Below, piece by piece: positions 44,190 to 55,655 of a stretch of DNA of 62,000 bases (position 1 is the stretch's first letter; every line of letters begins with the position of its first letter). The position numbers were made by a program, and so were the translations under genes. This DNA is from Adiantum capillus-veneris (Eukaryota > Streptophyta > Polypodiopsida > Polypodiales > Pteridaceae). Location of the stretch: contig CM043944.1 in assembly GCA_014529385.2 (NCBI GenBank), forward strand, positions 67,141,395 to 67,203,394, read 5' to 3'. Under the pieces are notes generated by a model, which worked only from the letters and a program-made list of their open reading frames with translations, did not search any database and was not told where the DNA came from.

Positions 44190-44790
44190 TTGACTCAAAA
44201 AAGTCTTCAAGAGATGTTGTCGACACCTGTAACATGTACAATCACACTGTCAGAACTCTTGAGAGTCAGACCACACTTATGGGAAGACATGGGAAAACAT
44301 TTGGAGAACAAAGGAATGAAGATTCCTCTTCAGACAAACCCTACGGTAGAAGAAAACAAACGAGAAGGTCAACCAAAAGCCCAACCTGTGCCCATAAACA
44401 AGGTCGGAGATTACTGTGAAGGTGAGGAAGGTAATACAACCTTACCGATCGAATATCAAGATATAAAGACGATAGCTATCCTAGACAGTGGAGCGGGAGT
44501 TGCGATTGCTACAAAGCAAATCTGGGAGAAATGGGGCTGTCCAGCTCTCAGAAAGACGAGAATGAACTGCAACTCGCAGATGGGTATGTAGAGAGACCAT
44601 TGGTAGTCCTGGACCAAATAGTTGTAACTTCGTGTGGAATTAACTATGAGCACATCTTTGCCATGGTAGACTTCGGAAAAACGAACAACTTTGACATTAT
44701 TTTGGGGCGACCTTTTATGCATCAACTCAAAATGATACAAGATTGGGGGTACGACCAAATTTACCTAAGGCATGAGGAGCTAATAACGAA
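44190..44790 (+). pseudogene. Element F canonical protease (before RT)
   Basis: AILDSGAGVAIATKQIWEKW at about 44474-44535 gives the catalytic DSG; NFDIILGRPFMHQLKMIQDW at about 44690-44750 gives the 'ILGRPF' motif. A frameshift lies between the two (frames 44190-44591 and 44531-45670). Position before RT is the normal Ty3/gypsy place. Confidence 0.75.
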
Positions 44791-46126
44791 AATCAACATG
44801 AAGGATCACAGCTATAGAGACGTTGCAAAAACACTAGTGCAAGAATTTGATTCAACCACAGTGAATGAAAAAGAAATACCTGCATGGTTACAAACGAAAT
44901 CACATCTTTGGATGTGTGGAGCATCTGATTGTGGAGACTTAATCAAAGAGGAATGTGTGTTGGAAAGGTCAGTAGAAGACGAGGCTTATCTCCCAGAACC
45001 TTCCCCTGAACATTTATTTGAGCCATTTGGGTGGACTCAAATGTTGTCAACCTTGGATGCATGTGTTAACGAATGCATGCCTACAAAATTTTGTGACGAT
45101 GAGGGATACGACCTAGTAACGTTGCAAATGGCTAGCGTCATCCTTGAGTCAGGATCAGATAGCGAGGAACAAGAAGAACCACTACGTGAGACTGAGTGTA
45201 AAAGAATAGTTGATGAGATATCTGTATTGGACGATAGGAATCGAACAGAGGAGGAATTCACAGACTCACTAAGCGATGACCTTCCATCATTGGGTGATGA
45301 AATCCAAATGATAGATGCTGATGACGAAAGATCAAGTGGATTAGAGACGAATAGGAAGTATATATCGAGACCGGACAAGTTTTACGAGTTTCCTAACCAA
45401 AAACCTAGTCGACAAGAGCGGGATAGATCAAAGACAACAAGGAAATCAAGAGCGAATAAGCATAAACCCATGCCTCTTGTCAATGACAAAACGGGATATC
45501 TAAGGCTTGTAAAAGCTGATGATTGTGTCAAAGACAAGGTCACTAGCCGGTTTATCAAAACTAAACCATGGAAAAAAAACAAGAAGAACAAGCGCGAAAA
45601 GCAAACGACTGAGACACATAAGGAGGGGGAAACAGGGTCTAGAATGACCAAAACAGAGAGGAAAACATAGTACAATAAGCTCAAACAGACCCTCAAAGAC
45701 ATATGGACAACTGAAATGGAAACAGATGAGAACACGAATTCTGACAAGTTGGATGTGCCGTCCCATTATAAGAAGTATACCATACAAGATAGAAAAATCA
45801 TAGTGCAACAACCGATGAGAGAATTGAAGGAACCTGGTACATCATACGACGGTCTTGAAAAAGCCAAACGAATAGATCTAGCGGAGCCAGGAGAAGATCC
45901 AAAACTTGTATATATTGCCACGGATCTTACAGAAGAAGAGGAAAATCTTTTGATAGCTACTCTAAAACAATATAGAGATGTGTTTGCATGGTCAGACAAA
46001 GATCTTAAGGGGGTGGATCCAAGTATCTGTCAATACACAATACCCCTTAAGAATGACGCCAAACCAAGCAGACAACGTCCTTATACTTACAATGAGACGT
46101 TTGCAAGGAGGAGGAGATAGATAAGC
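44791..46126 (+). pseudogene. Element F protease-RT linker
   Basis: About 430 codons: acidic Ser/Asp/Glu-rich (SEEQEEPLRETECKRIVDEI, DSLSDDLPSLGDE), then very basic (KTKPWKKNKKNKREKQTTET). After a stop at 45668-45670, 45716-46120 carries the standard pre-RT segment TEEEENLLIATLKQYRDVFA WS. The linker is several times longer than usual. Element D has a comparable, shorter piece at 58424-58783. Confidence 0.6.
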
Positions 46127-46770
46127 TGAAAGAGGCAGAGTTTATTTACGAAATTGAGCACACTGACTGGGTTTCACCGATTGTGGTGGTCCCGAAGAAG
46201 AATGGAAAATTGAGAGTATGTGTCAATCTCAAGAAAGTAAACGCTGCTACAATTCAGGACAACTATCCCCTACCCATTACTGATCATGTAATAGAAAGAG
46301 TGGCAGTAAAAGAAGCTTACAGTTTCTTAGATGGCTTTTCAGGCTACAACCAACTCGCAATAAAGCCAGAGGATCAGCACAAGGCGGCTTTTGCAACTGA
46401 ATGGGACATTTTTGCATTCAGGTAATGGCTTTTGGCTTAGCGAATGCACCAGCCACATTTTAGAGGCTGATGGGTCATGCTTTTAAAGAATATCTAAGAC
46501 AGTTCTTAGAAATTTACATGGATGACTTGTGCGTTCACTCTCTCGTAAGATTGGAGCACATAGAGCACTTGACCAAAGTGTTCAAAAAATGTAGACTGTA
46601 TCGGATTTGCCTGAATCCGGAGACATGTGTCTTCATGGTAAGACAAGGCGAAATATTGGGACATATAGTGTCCAAAAATGGTATTTCAACAGACATGGAG
46701 AAGATCAACGTAATTGTTGATCTACCACGACCAGTAAAGGTAAAGGAGGTACAGGCATTCATGGGCCATT
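46127..46770 (+). pseudogene. Element F reverse transcriptase
   Basis: PIVVVPKKNGKLRVCVNLKK VNAATIQDNYPLP, SFLDGFSGYNQLAI and catalytic IYMDDLCVHS at about 46512-46541, then LGHIVSKNGIS. Stops at 46423-46425 and 46461-46463 break the frame. Y-M-D-D is a normal active site, unlike the FFDD of B and C and FLDD of D. Confidence 0.85.
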
Positions 46771-47296
46771 GTGGATATTATCGCAGATTTATCTACTCAC
46801 ACGCTATAATTGCGAAACCACTTTATGCGTTGATAACTAAATTTGAGTGGACAGATGAGTGCGAGATAGCTTTTCAAACTTTGAAGGAAAGATTGATATC
46901 CTCTCCAATTTTGAAGGCTCCGGATTGGGAAAAGATATTCCACATCCACGTAGATGCATCAGCATATGCTATAGGATGCATACTTGCACAACCTGGAGAA
47001 AACAACATGGATTTTCCAATCAGTTATTGCTTGAGTTTGACTTCACGGTTGTAGTCAAAAAAGGAACTACACACCAAAGAGCGGATCATTTATTTAGAAT
47101 GGTGGATGGAGAAAACCCTGTAGGAGTTGATGATGATTTGCCAGATGCATATCTCTTTAACATAGAAATGGTTCCAAGATGGAGTGAGGATGTAATTCCT
47201 TTGTTGACTATTGGGTCATTGAATTTGACAAGACAACCATCTACCATTGCATCATCTAGATCATTGGTAATGCTGGCTGGAAGGCTATACAAATAG
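46771..47296 (+). pseudogene. Element F RNase H, internally deleted
   Basis: The connection domain (GHCGYYRRFIYSHAIIAKPL) leads into HIHVDASAYAIGCILAQPGE, the first RNase H strand. About 60 codons, including the Glu helix and the 'DHxxL' segment, are missing before LLEFDFTVVVKKGTTHQRAD HLFRM. The domain cannot be catalytic. VGVDDDLPDAYLF follows, matching VDDDLPDTFLF of D. Confidence 0.75.
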
Positions 47297-47512
47297 GGAT
47301 CGGATCAAATCCTTAGGCTTTGTGTTGAATCAAGTGAACAAGACTTGTATCTACACCAGTCTCATGTACAAACAACGGGGATTCACAATGTGCATGCATA
47401 GACTTATCAAAGATTGATGAGAATGGGTGTATATTGGCCGAAAATGTAACAAAGTGTTCATAAGCATATCAAATCATGTATTATTTGCACTTTTCAAAAG
47501 CCGATAGAACAC

Positions 47513-48558
47513 GTGACTCTATTCAAATTATCTATAGCACCCAGATGGAGTAACTACATTGTAGAATACCTCACCACCGGAATACTGCCTGAAGGGATGA
47601 GTAGATCACGTATCAAAACGATCACGAAAGAGGCAGAAAACTATGTATTGATTGAGGACAATCTTTACAAGAGGGGAAAAGACAATCAATTGAGAATGTG
47701 TGCGACGGAAGAGGAATACGTTTCTATCTTAGAGCAAGCACATGGCGGACAAGTTGGAGGACATTTCTCAGCTGTGACAAAACGGCCAAAGCAATTCTTA
47801 TTGCTGGCATATGGTGGCCTACACTATTCATGGACGCCGAAGAGTTTGTGAAACGATGTGATGATTGCCAGAGGACAAAGAATCCAAGAGCACGAGATGA
47901 CATGCCCTTGAGACCAATGATGGGGGCAAGAGCGTTTGCAAAATGGGGAATAGATTTTGTAGGACCGATTGCGCCTCCTGGATATAAAACGCACGCTCAA
48001 TACATTACTGTAGCAACAGATTATCTAACAAAGTCGGTTGAAGCGAAAGCAACAACAAAAAATGATGCAAAAACGACAGCAAAGTTTTTGTATGAGAACA
48101 TTTTCACCAGGTATGGCTTACCAATAGAGATAGTGAGCGATAGAGGGACTCACTTCGTTAATGAAGTGATCGAATTCCTATTGGATGAATTCATCGTAAT
48201 TCACAAGAAGTCAGCTCCCTATCATCCACAAGCTAACAGCCAAGCAGAAAGTACCAACAAGATTTTGGTGACAATTCTCACGAAAATTGTTAGTGAATCG
48301 AGAGCCGACTGGGATCTGAAGCTGCATTCAGCTTTATGGGCATATAGAGTAGCGTACAAAACCTCAATCGGAACGACTCCGTTCAACATGGTTTATGGAA
48401 TTCAAGCGATTTTGCCACTTGAATTTCTTATCCCCACACTTCGGGTAGCTAAAGAATTAGAATGGACGGGCCATGAATTATCCAATCAAATAGATAACCT
48501 GGAAAAATTGGATGAAACTAGATTGAGAGCAGTTGCATCAATCTACGCGCAAAAATGA
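47513..48558 (+). pseudogene. Element F integrase
   Basis: The zinc region is split by a frameshift near 47760 (EQAHGGQVGGHFS in one frame, CDDCQRTKNPRARDDMPLRP in the next). The catalytic core is intact in 47698-48558: WGIDFVGPIAPPG (Asp 1), GLPIEIVSDRGTHFVNEVIE (Asp 2), PQANSQAESTNKILVTILTK (Glu). The 'NGQAE' of relatives is NSQAE here. The frame stops at 48556-48558 and reopens immediately. Confidence 0.88.
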
Positions 48559-48561
48559 AAC

Positions 48562-49482
48562 ATGAAATCATTCTTTGATCAACATGTTATCCGCAAGGAA
48601 TTTGCTAAGGGGGATTATGTCTTAATGTATACCCTGAAACAACATTCCCGAAAACTCAAAAAGCGAGGCAATGGACCCTATGTGATTCATGACATATCAT
48701 CTAATGGTGCCATTAAGCTTGCGACATTAGAGGGAGAGGAGATGCTTAATTGGATTAGTGGCTGCAGATTAAAGAAGTACAACCTACCACTAACCTCAGA
48801 GATGCTTGCCAAAATCCACGCTGCGAAGGAGCGCAAGAACAAAGCAAATGAGACAAAGGCTCAAGCACAGGAGGAGGCTAGAATCAGGATTTTAAAGCAG
48901 AAACAGAAATTACAACAACAAAGACTTCCTCAACCAGCAGACACGGCTCAAATTCCTCTTTCTATAATTCACACTGACGAGCAATGGGAAATAGGAATCG
49001 ATGTTTGCATCTATGTCAGACTTCCGAATGGCAGACATCAAAGAGCATTGATTGACACAGGGGCAAGAGTCAATGTGGTCAACTTCTCCACTTACAAGAT
49101 GCTTACCGATGAACCCCTAGTGCAATCCACACGAGATTTACAAGCCACAAACGGGGAAAAAATGCCAACATTGGGAATAGTAAACTTACCAATCAATATT
49201 GATAGAAATAGTTGTCCTCATCAATTTTTCGTAATGAAAGACGAAGGAATCAGAGAATCACTATGTTTGGGAGTTCCATGGATGAGAACATACAATGCAG
49301 TTACCGAATGGTCAGAACATGCGATGATATACTCACACAACTCTAACATGTACACGACTCCATTCGCCAAAACAGATCACTCATGGTCGAGTATCCCCAT
49401 CGACAAAAAGCAATCAGCTCATCAGCCAAAAACACCGAAAACGGCTGTACGGAAAGTATGGATAAAGAAAACCGTTGTGTAG
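48562..49482 (+). pseudogene. Element F integrase C-terminus, coil and second retropepsin
   Basis: An open frame of 306 codons. Residues 1-75: integrase C-terminal fold (FAKGDYVLMY, GNGPYVIHDISSNGAIKLAT, NWISGCRLKKYNLPLT). About 80-120: Lys/Glu/Gln-rich coiled coil. About 140-245: a complete retropepsin with RALIDTGARVNVVNFSTYKM (catalytic Asp codon at 49054) and ESLCLGVPWMRTYNAVTEW. It has no stop inside, although surrounding modules do. Only an in-frame stop (TGA, 48556-48558) separates it from the integrase frame. The domain order integrase-coil-protease is shared with element D. Confidence 0.8.
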
Positions 49483-50031
49483 AAAAAACAGAGACAGATA
49501 TGGCTGCCCAGTCACAACTCTTGACGACAACAACACCATATCAAAGACCTTTAGGAGCTAATCTAGAGTGGAAATGGCAACCAAAATGCAGCGACAAAGA
49601 TCGAATGGAGACCAAAAAGTCAACCCAAGAAGCCTGAACTAACAAAATGGCAATGGAAACCTAAGAAAATTCAGTAACCTACATTAAAATCTGCAAATAT
49701 GAAAAAAACTGAATACAAATGGATTCCAAAAATAGTTGCCATAAAAAAACCAACAATCAAGGAGAGAGCAATTAAATTGCAAGCTCTTTGGTTCCATAAA
49801 CAACTAGCCTCGCCATCCAAAGCCACTGAAAATTACATTCAGTCCCCGCATCTTGCACAACACTTTGATTCCCAATGCATTGTCTCAAACATGAGGATAG
49901 GGCCACATTACACGGCCGTGCATAGAAACAGATTTCAAAACCCATGCACATGCACACAACCTTCGTCCAGGACGACTCAGTTTAGGAAGGGGGGAGTAAT
50001 TGTTGAATCTAGCAGCAGTCAGGACCATTAA
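49483..50031 (+). pseudogene. Element F pol tail with W-P-K motifs
   Basis: Broken frames with repeated short motifs LEWKWQPK, NGNWKPKK and YKWIPKIVAIKKP. The last frame runs over a polypurine sequence at 49984-49996. The YKW(I/V)PK motif also lies after the protease of element D. Function unknown. Confidence 0.5.
49984..49996 (+). repeat. Internal copy of the element F polypurine tract
   Basis: AGGAAGGGGGGAG, identical to 55643-55655 directly before the 3' LTR. It lies just after pol and before the non-coding spacer. Confidence 0.85.
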
Positions 50032-52279
50032 GGGGTCCAACGTGTATATATGTACATAATGCGTGTGTTTTTTTTTTCATTTTTTAGAGTTCAATTTCGA
50101 ACAAATTTGATCAAAATCTGGCATTTTTTAGCGTTTTTATCATCCAACCAGCATAATAATGAGCTGTAATGACAAAATCTGGAGCAGTGGGATGCTTCTA
50201 GTGAAAATATATGCTTAGGGGTGAGTATAATAATTTTTGGCTAATTTTCGCCAGTTAATAAGCATTTTCAATTTATTTTGTTTGATTTTCGTTAATAATC
50301 TTCCAAAAATTAAAAAATATCGCCCACAGTGTCGGAATCAAGTTTTGGAAGCAAACGCCGAAGTATCATGATAGGGTTATCAAGCATGGAAGATATGAAG
50401 CTAATCTGAAGATGTCGAATTTCAGCCTTATTGATCATGACCACATTTCGCCAGAATCACATCAAATGGTCATACGATTCCAAAATGACGAACGATTCGA
50501 CCCACAGATGGTATGCAGATTATATCAGGATCAAAGGTAATGAAAATAATACCTATGTCATGAAAACCTCGGGAAGATATGGGTCAGGTAGGCCAAATTC
50601 TATCTCATTGATCATTTTTACATTTTGAGAGAGAAGAAGAGAGCTTCTTGACCTAGAGCGAGCTGCCACATTTCTACCCCATACGGACGATCAGAGCCAG
50701 CATTTCATACCAGATTTCACAGGTATGTTCCTTATCAAGTAAAGATCAAGTCTATTATGCATGCAAGCGCGAATCATTGCACAACGGGCGAATGGATCAA
50801 ATCAAAGACAAATTAGGTCGGGTAGATCTAGGGCCCTTAGAGGCATCAAAACAAAACTTTTTCAAGCACAGAACACATCAATGTGTTCCCCACAATGTCA
50901 GGAACCAGGCCATATGATCAAACCTCAAAATGGTGGTGGTACACCGATCGCGATCGATGTACATCACTGTCCAAATTTGGCACAGAAATCGCAGAAAGCA
51001 TTCTCTCAGCTTTGCCAGCAACCTGTAGGTGATAAAAATCAATTTGGGTTTTATGGAACGATCGCAATCGGTGTCCCCAGGATCAGATTTTGCAAATTTT
51101 GGCTTGGCCCACGCTTAGAACTCAGTGAGGGATACACTCTCTTGAATTTTCATGAAAAATGCACAAATTATGCTCATAGAATGGGCCAAATTTGTCAAAC
51201 ACACCCAAATCGGGAAAATTGACCTACAAACACCAAAATTCGACTGAAAATTATGACGGATGGTTTGAAAGGCATACCTGTCCGACTAGGAGTCAGCACG
51301 GTAGTAGAAAACCCTGAATGGAGCTCAAAATATCCTACAAGGGCAGAGATGACCATTTCAGTCTCGAGTGATCACACAAGGGAAGAATTTGGCCGAACTA
51401 ATGTCAAAGACTAAAAGGCGACTTAGAGATGCCCAATTATCCCATTGGTATCCAAAGAATGCCTGAAAAATACCCAAGTCTGGAAAATCTCCAAAGACGG
51501 GGTAAAAAGTGCCTGATCAAGTCAGAATCAGACAGCGGAGTGGGCTGGTGATAGCAACACATCGTGGAAGCAGTAAAAGCTCAAAAACTAACATCACCTA
51601 ACTCCAGCCTCCAACCAAAATTCTTCAGGAAAACCAAATATGGTTAGACTTAGTTAAGGTCAAACAATGAAAAATTGCTCTAATTTGTTCATTTTAAGTC
51701 CAAAACTTGAAAATAAATCATCAGTGGGCTAGGCAGGCATAGGAGACTAAAGCCATCTAGTTTTCACCCAAAAAAGCCCAGGTACTACGATCGCGATCGG
51801 TGTACCTCAGCATCAGATTTTGACCAAAACCTAACAGATCCATTGTACACATCTTGTTCAAGTCACACATCAAGTTTCAAGCCAATTGGACATCAAAAAC
51901 CCATGAAAAATCAAAGTCTAGTCCAAAACTCCCTTGTAACCCAAAATTGGGACTTATAAACTCAAAAGTGGTTCAAATAAAAGACAGAGTGGACCAAAAT
52001 GACCCTCTAGCTATCAGCAAACCACTCATGTGATCAAATGTTAATTTGGGCGCTGTACTATGATCGCGATCGGTGTACCTCAGGCCGAGATTTGGCTCAG
52101 ATTTCAATCAGTCATAGCTCTAGTCTTCCTAGTCCCATTGGTGAAACATGGACAAGATTGGATGAGATTTGTTCAAGTTATGATCAGTTTTAACTTTTGA
52201 ACTGCTTTTTACTAAAAGTCTAAATGCTACTGGTTGCGAAAGGAAAATCATGACAGCTTGTGATTTTGTTGACACAGAA
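50032..52279 (+). other. Element F spacer with palindromic motif sites
   Basis: 2.25 kb, largely non-coding. Four copies of the GATCGCGATC motif have cores at 50946, 51060, 51789 and 52062. The copy at 50939-50962 is extended to a near-perfect 24-bp palindrome. Sequence around the sites resembles that of the leader (CAAATTTGG, AGATTTTG). Confidence 0.7.
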
Positions 52280-53686
52280 TGCCTCGCCAAAAGCAAGCAA
52301 GACAATGGACGGCAGCACCATATGAAGTGGATGAGCTCTCTACGAACGAAAAAGCTCACATCTCGGATGAAACACTAGCTCAGATCCCTGCTCACATTTT
52401 CATCGCTCGCGAAGTTTAGGGATGCTGATGGTGACATGGTAAAGATGACCATCATGCCACGGGAAATATGGAATCTCCACCGAAGGTCGCAGGTCACTGA
52501 AGCCGTGCGGGCTATCCATTTGGAACAGTTTTTCAGATTGCAGCCATGGGGAACAGACTACATGAGGGCCCACGAGCTCATGAGCTCGATACAGTATGAT
52601 GGGCAAGCGATGCTCACCGACAAGGATGGTTCACAGGTGAAAGTAAAGATCACAAAAGACATCATCAACGAAGCTTTGCACTTCCTTCCAGGGCAACACG
52701 ACTTGCTGGAAAAGACCAAGTCACTGGACAACGAGAAGGCCTTTATCAAAGCAAAAGGAAACAAGTACAAGTACAGTGACATGATATACGGTGAGCTGGA
52801 GTTACCAATGAGATTGATCTCTCAACATTTCAGGGTACAAAAGCCTCCTTGCTACACCGAGCTGATCCTGCACATTGCAGTAGTCATGGCTCTAGCAACA
52901 ACTGAAAACAGAACCATCCGATGTGATTATGGATCTTACATCTTGGAAAGCTTGGTCGAAGCAAATTTGAAGGGCTCGGCAAAAAACAAAAGCTACATGA
53001 GCGCAGGGCCAATGCTAACAAGAATAGCATACCAAGCTTTGGGAATGATTGAAGACCTGCCGGAGGCCAGTTCTCAAGCGGCCTTGATTCAAAAAGCAAA
53101 GCTGGTTGCTCACTCAGTAAGGACGACCACTAGTGCAACATCATCGCGCTTGGTCAAGGCATCCAACAAAAGCTCAAGTGATGAAGAAAAGACGGAGACT
53201 GAAGATGAGGGAAACTCTCAACGGTCAAAAGACAAAGGACCATCTGAATTTGAAGAAAGCGAGGAGGAAGACACCACCACATCGCTCGGGAGAAAAACAA
53301 GGGAAAGAAGTACAGTGCCGCAGTCCGAACTTCAAAAAGTATATGCAGAGGCCCAACAAAGAATTGAGGAAAGAAGGACAAAGCTGCGGGTTGATAGAAA
53401 GGCAAGGGTTGCTGCAACACAACTAACAGAAAAACGAAGGTTCGAGAAGGAAAGACAAGCAAGAATAGAAGAGGCAGCTCAAATACACGCTGAAAAACAA
53501 AGGATAGCCGCGGAACAAAAGGCTGCAGAAGTGGACGTTTCTTCTCAGTCCACTGAAGGAACAAAGGAGAAAGAAGCGGCTGAAGACACGAACCAAGCAG
53601 AGCAACTAAAGAAAGCTCAAAGAGAGAAGAATGTGGAAGCACGACAGGCGACGGAATTGACTCGCCAAAGAATAATAATATTTTAA
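52280..53686 (+). pseudogene. Element F 3' ORF, first part
   Basis: ATG at 52280 (MPRQKQARQWTAAPYEVDEL) runs 46 codons to a TAG. One frame over, 52436-53686 is open for 416 codons: a helical N-terminal half (IHLEQFFRLQPWGTDYMRAH, DIINEALHFLPGQHD, ILHIAVVMALATTENRTIRC), then a Ser/Glu-rich and a strongly charged coiled-coil half. The N-terminal half recalls the 'putative plant transposon protein' domain found in extra ORFs of some plant Ty3/gypsy elements; this is an impression, not a search. No signal peptide or membrane segment, so not an env-like protein. Confidence 0.55.
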
Positions 53687-55560
53687 AGAAAAGAAAAGCG
53701 GACGCGTCTGTTTCACAGCCAAGGGAAGATGCACCGAAAAAGAGGCACGTACAAGAAGTGGAGAAATCACCACCTCCTCCCTCGCCGAAATCACCACCTC
53801 CTCCTCCATCACCTGCACACAAAGAGTCTATGCCTCCTACGGAAGCAATAGGATACCAAGAAGCCTGTCAGGCAATGACTGATTTTGACTACAAAACAAC
53901 CTTACAGGAATTAGAAAGACAATTCCAATGCTAGCACGTGGTGCTGAGAGAAAGAGAAAAGCAGGTACAGGAGGCTCAACAAAAGCAAGCATCTGTGCAA
54001 GAGGAGTTAGAGAGTCTGCGGACGCAGCTAGAGTTGACAACAAAGGAAAGAGACACTGATCGACAATACAATCAGTCTCTCATCCAAGACTTAATGAATC
54101 TCCACAAGCAGCTGACCACCAAAGAAACAAAATGTTAAGAATTGACTACAAAGATACAGAAAGCAATGGAGCTTGAGTACGAAGGTGCAAGGTTCCAAAG
54201 AGTGACAAGCTCATACAACACAGTAAAAAGCACGCTTACCACATTGCTGAAGAACAAGGAACCTGCTGGAGCATTGGTCTCCACATCAGACAATGCTACA
54301 GTAGAGAACACCCTCGCAGCGTTGAAAGAGGAGCTAGATCGAGAAAAACTTCAAAGACAGTTGCTCCTCTCGGGAATGATGGCCCAGACGGCGACCAACG
54401 AGCAAAAAGTAAAAGAGCTGAAGCAGCAACTCGCACAAGCAAGGGCTGAGTTAGAGACTCAGAAGCAGATCAGTGACACATTGTTGAAAGAAAAAGAAGC
54501 ATTGAGTTCTCAACCGCAAATCAGAACAGAGGAAGCCCAAGTGCAACCGCAACTGCTGCTAGGACAAGAAATGCCTGACTTGCCTGAAACATCACACCAA
54601 GGAGAACAAGAGCAAGGATCAGCAGAGGCAAATATGGAGATATGAGATGAGCTAACTCAAACCATCAAGGACATGCTAGAGGGACCGGAAAAAGATTACT
54701 TGATATACAAAAAGAAGATAATGGAGTCAGCGGCCCTGGCGTTCTTACAGCCAGAAGAGCAAGTGGAGGGGTTTGGCCATGAGTACCTAACTTTTCCCTT
54801 GATATGCCACGAAGCAATCCTATGGAAGGAGAAGATGCGGCCGACCCTGCCACGAAACAAAGACGGGGGTTACGAAGGTGTAGCACTGACAGCTGAAGAA
54901 GCATAGGTACTCATAGACGACCACCCAAAGTGGAGGTAGAAGTGGCTGGACAAGCGGCCATAGGATCTAACCAACTACCACAATGCTTCTCAACACATTC
55001 AAATAGATCCTACTTTCTGCCCAGTCCCTAGAAGACGCACATGGAAGGAGTTTGCCACATGGAAAGGCTCAAGGCGGCAAAAGCTCAACTACCCAGTCCT
55101 GACAGCGCAAAACCCTCCTACAGTAGCCTACGTAGTAAACACTCTCAATTTGACAATCGCTTTGCTGCGGGATGTCCCCGACGTAGCCTGTCAGATGCTG
55201 GTAAAGATAGCCTGAATGATCGTCACCTGCATCCAGGTGTTCAAAAACACTGAAGGCGAGAATCATCCGTGGAATCTGTTCTTAGAAGGGCATAGAGGAA
55301 TTTGCTGGAATTTGCTGGAATTTGCAAGATTCATCACCACGACATATCCTGATGGCAATGTACTCAAGACTAATGTACCTACCTTCACATTACTTGCAGA
55401 CGTTTGAAGAGGCCTTCGTCACAGGTTTCTTCAAAATCGACTCAAGGATCTTCCATCCTATGGCGAAGGACTTAAAGCACGGTACATAGCATATCAGCAC
55501 ATAGTAAGTGAAAACCCTTTCAGGTAGTAACAAGAAGACCTGGAAGAGGTCCTTTGAACA
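53687..55560 (+). pseudogene. Element F 3' ORF, coiled-coil and C-terminal part
   Basis: A Pro-rich segment (SPPPPSPKSPPPPPSPAH) is followed by long heptad-like coiled coil (QVQEAQQKQASVQEELESLR; EELDREKLQRQLLLSG; VKELKQQLAQARAELETQKQ) across 53938-54600, with stops at about 53932, 54136 and 54643. The end (54673-55420) is a globular-looking part with VAYVVNTLNLTIALLRDVPD and HPWNLFLEGHRGICWNLLEF. The pieces keep one direction and roughly one frame per segment, so they derive from one long protein of about 1000 residues. Confidence 0.55.
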
Positions 55561-55641
55561 CAGAGTTTCTCAGCAAAGCTTGCTTCCTTGGAGCCCCATC
55601 AACGACCAAAGCTCTGAACATGCACAAGGACGTGCAACGAT

Positions 55642-55655
55642 AAGGAAGGGGGGAG
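55642..55655 (+). promoter_or_regulatory. Element F polypurine tract
   Basis: AAGGAAGGGGGGAG directly before the TG of the 3' LTR. Confidence 0.9.

Noticed and set aside
40570-50031. A separate element nested inside F, ending at the internal polypurine tract
   Set aside because: No LTR pair or target duplication was found around it, and the motif set links leader, spacer and LTRs of F as one element.
53154-53822. 222-residue ORF on the minus strand, hydrophobic
   Set aside because: It is the shadow of the sense coiled-coil ORF; its Leu/Phe/Ser richness is the complement of Glu/Lys/Arg codons.
52280-55560. Envelope-like gene of F
   Set aside because: No signal peptide, transmembrane segment or Cys-rich ectodomain; coiled coil and charged regions dominate.
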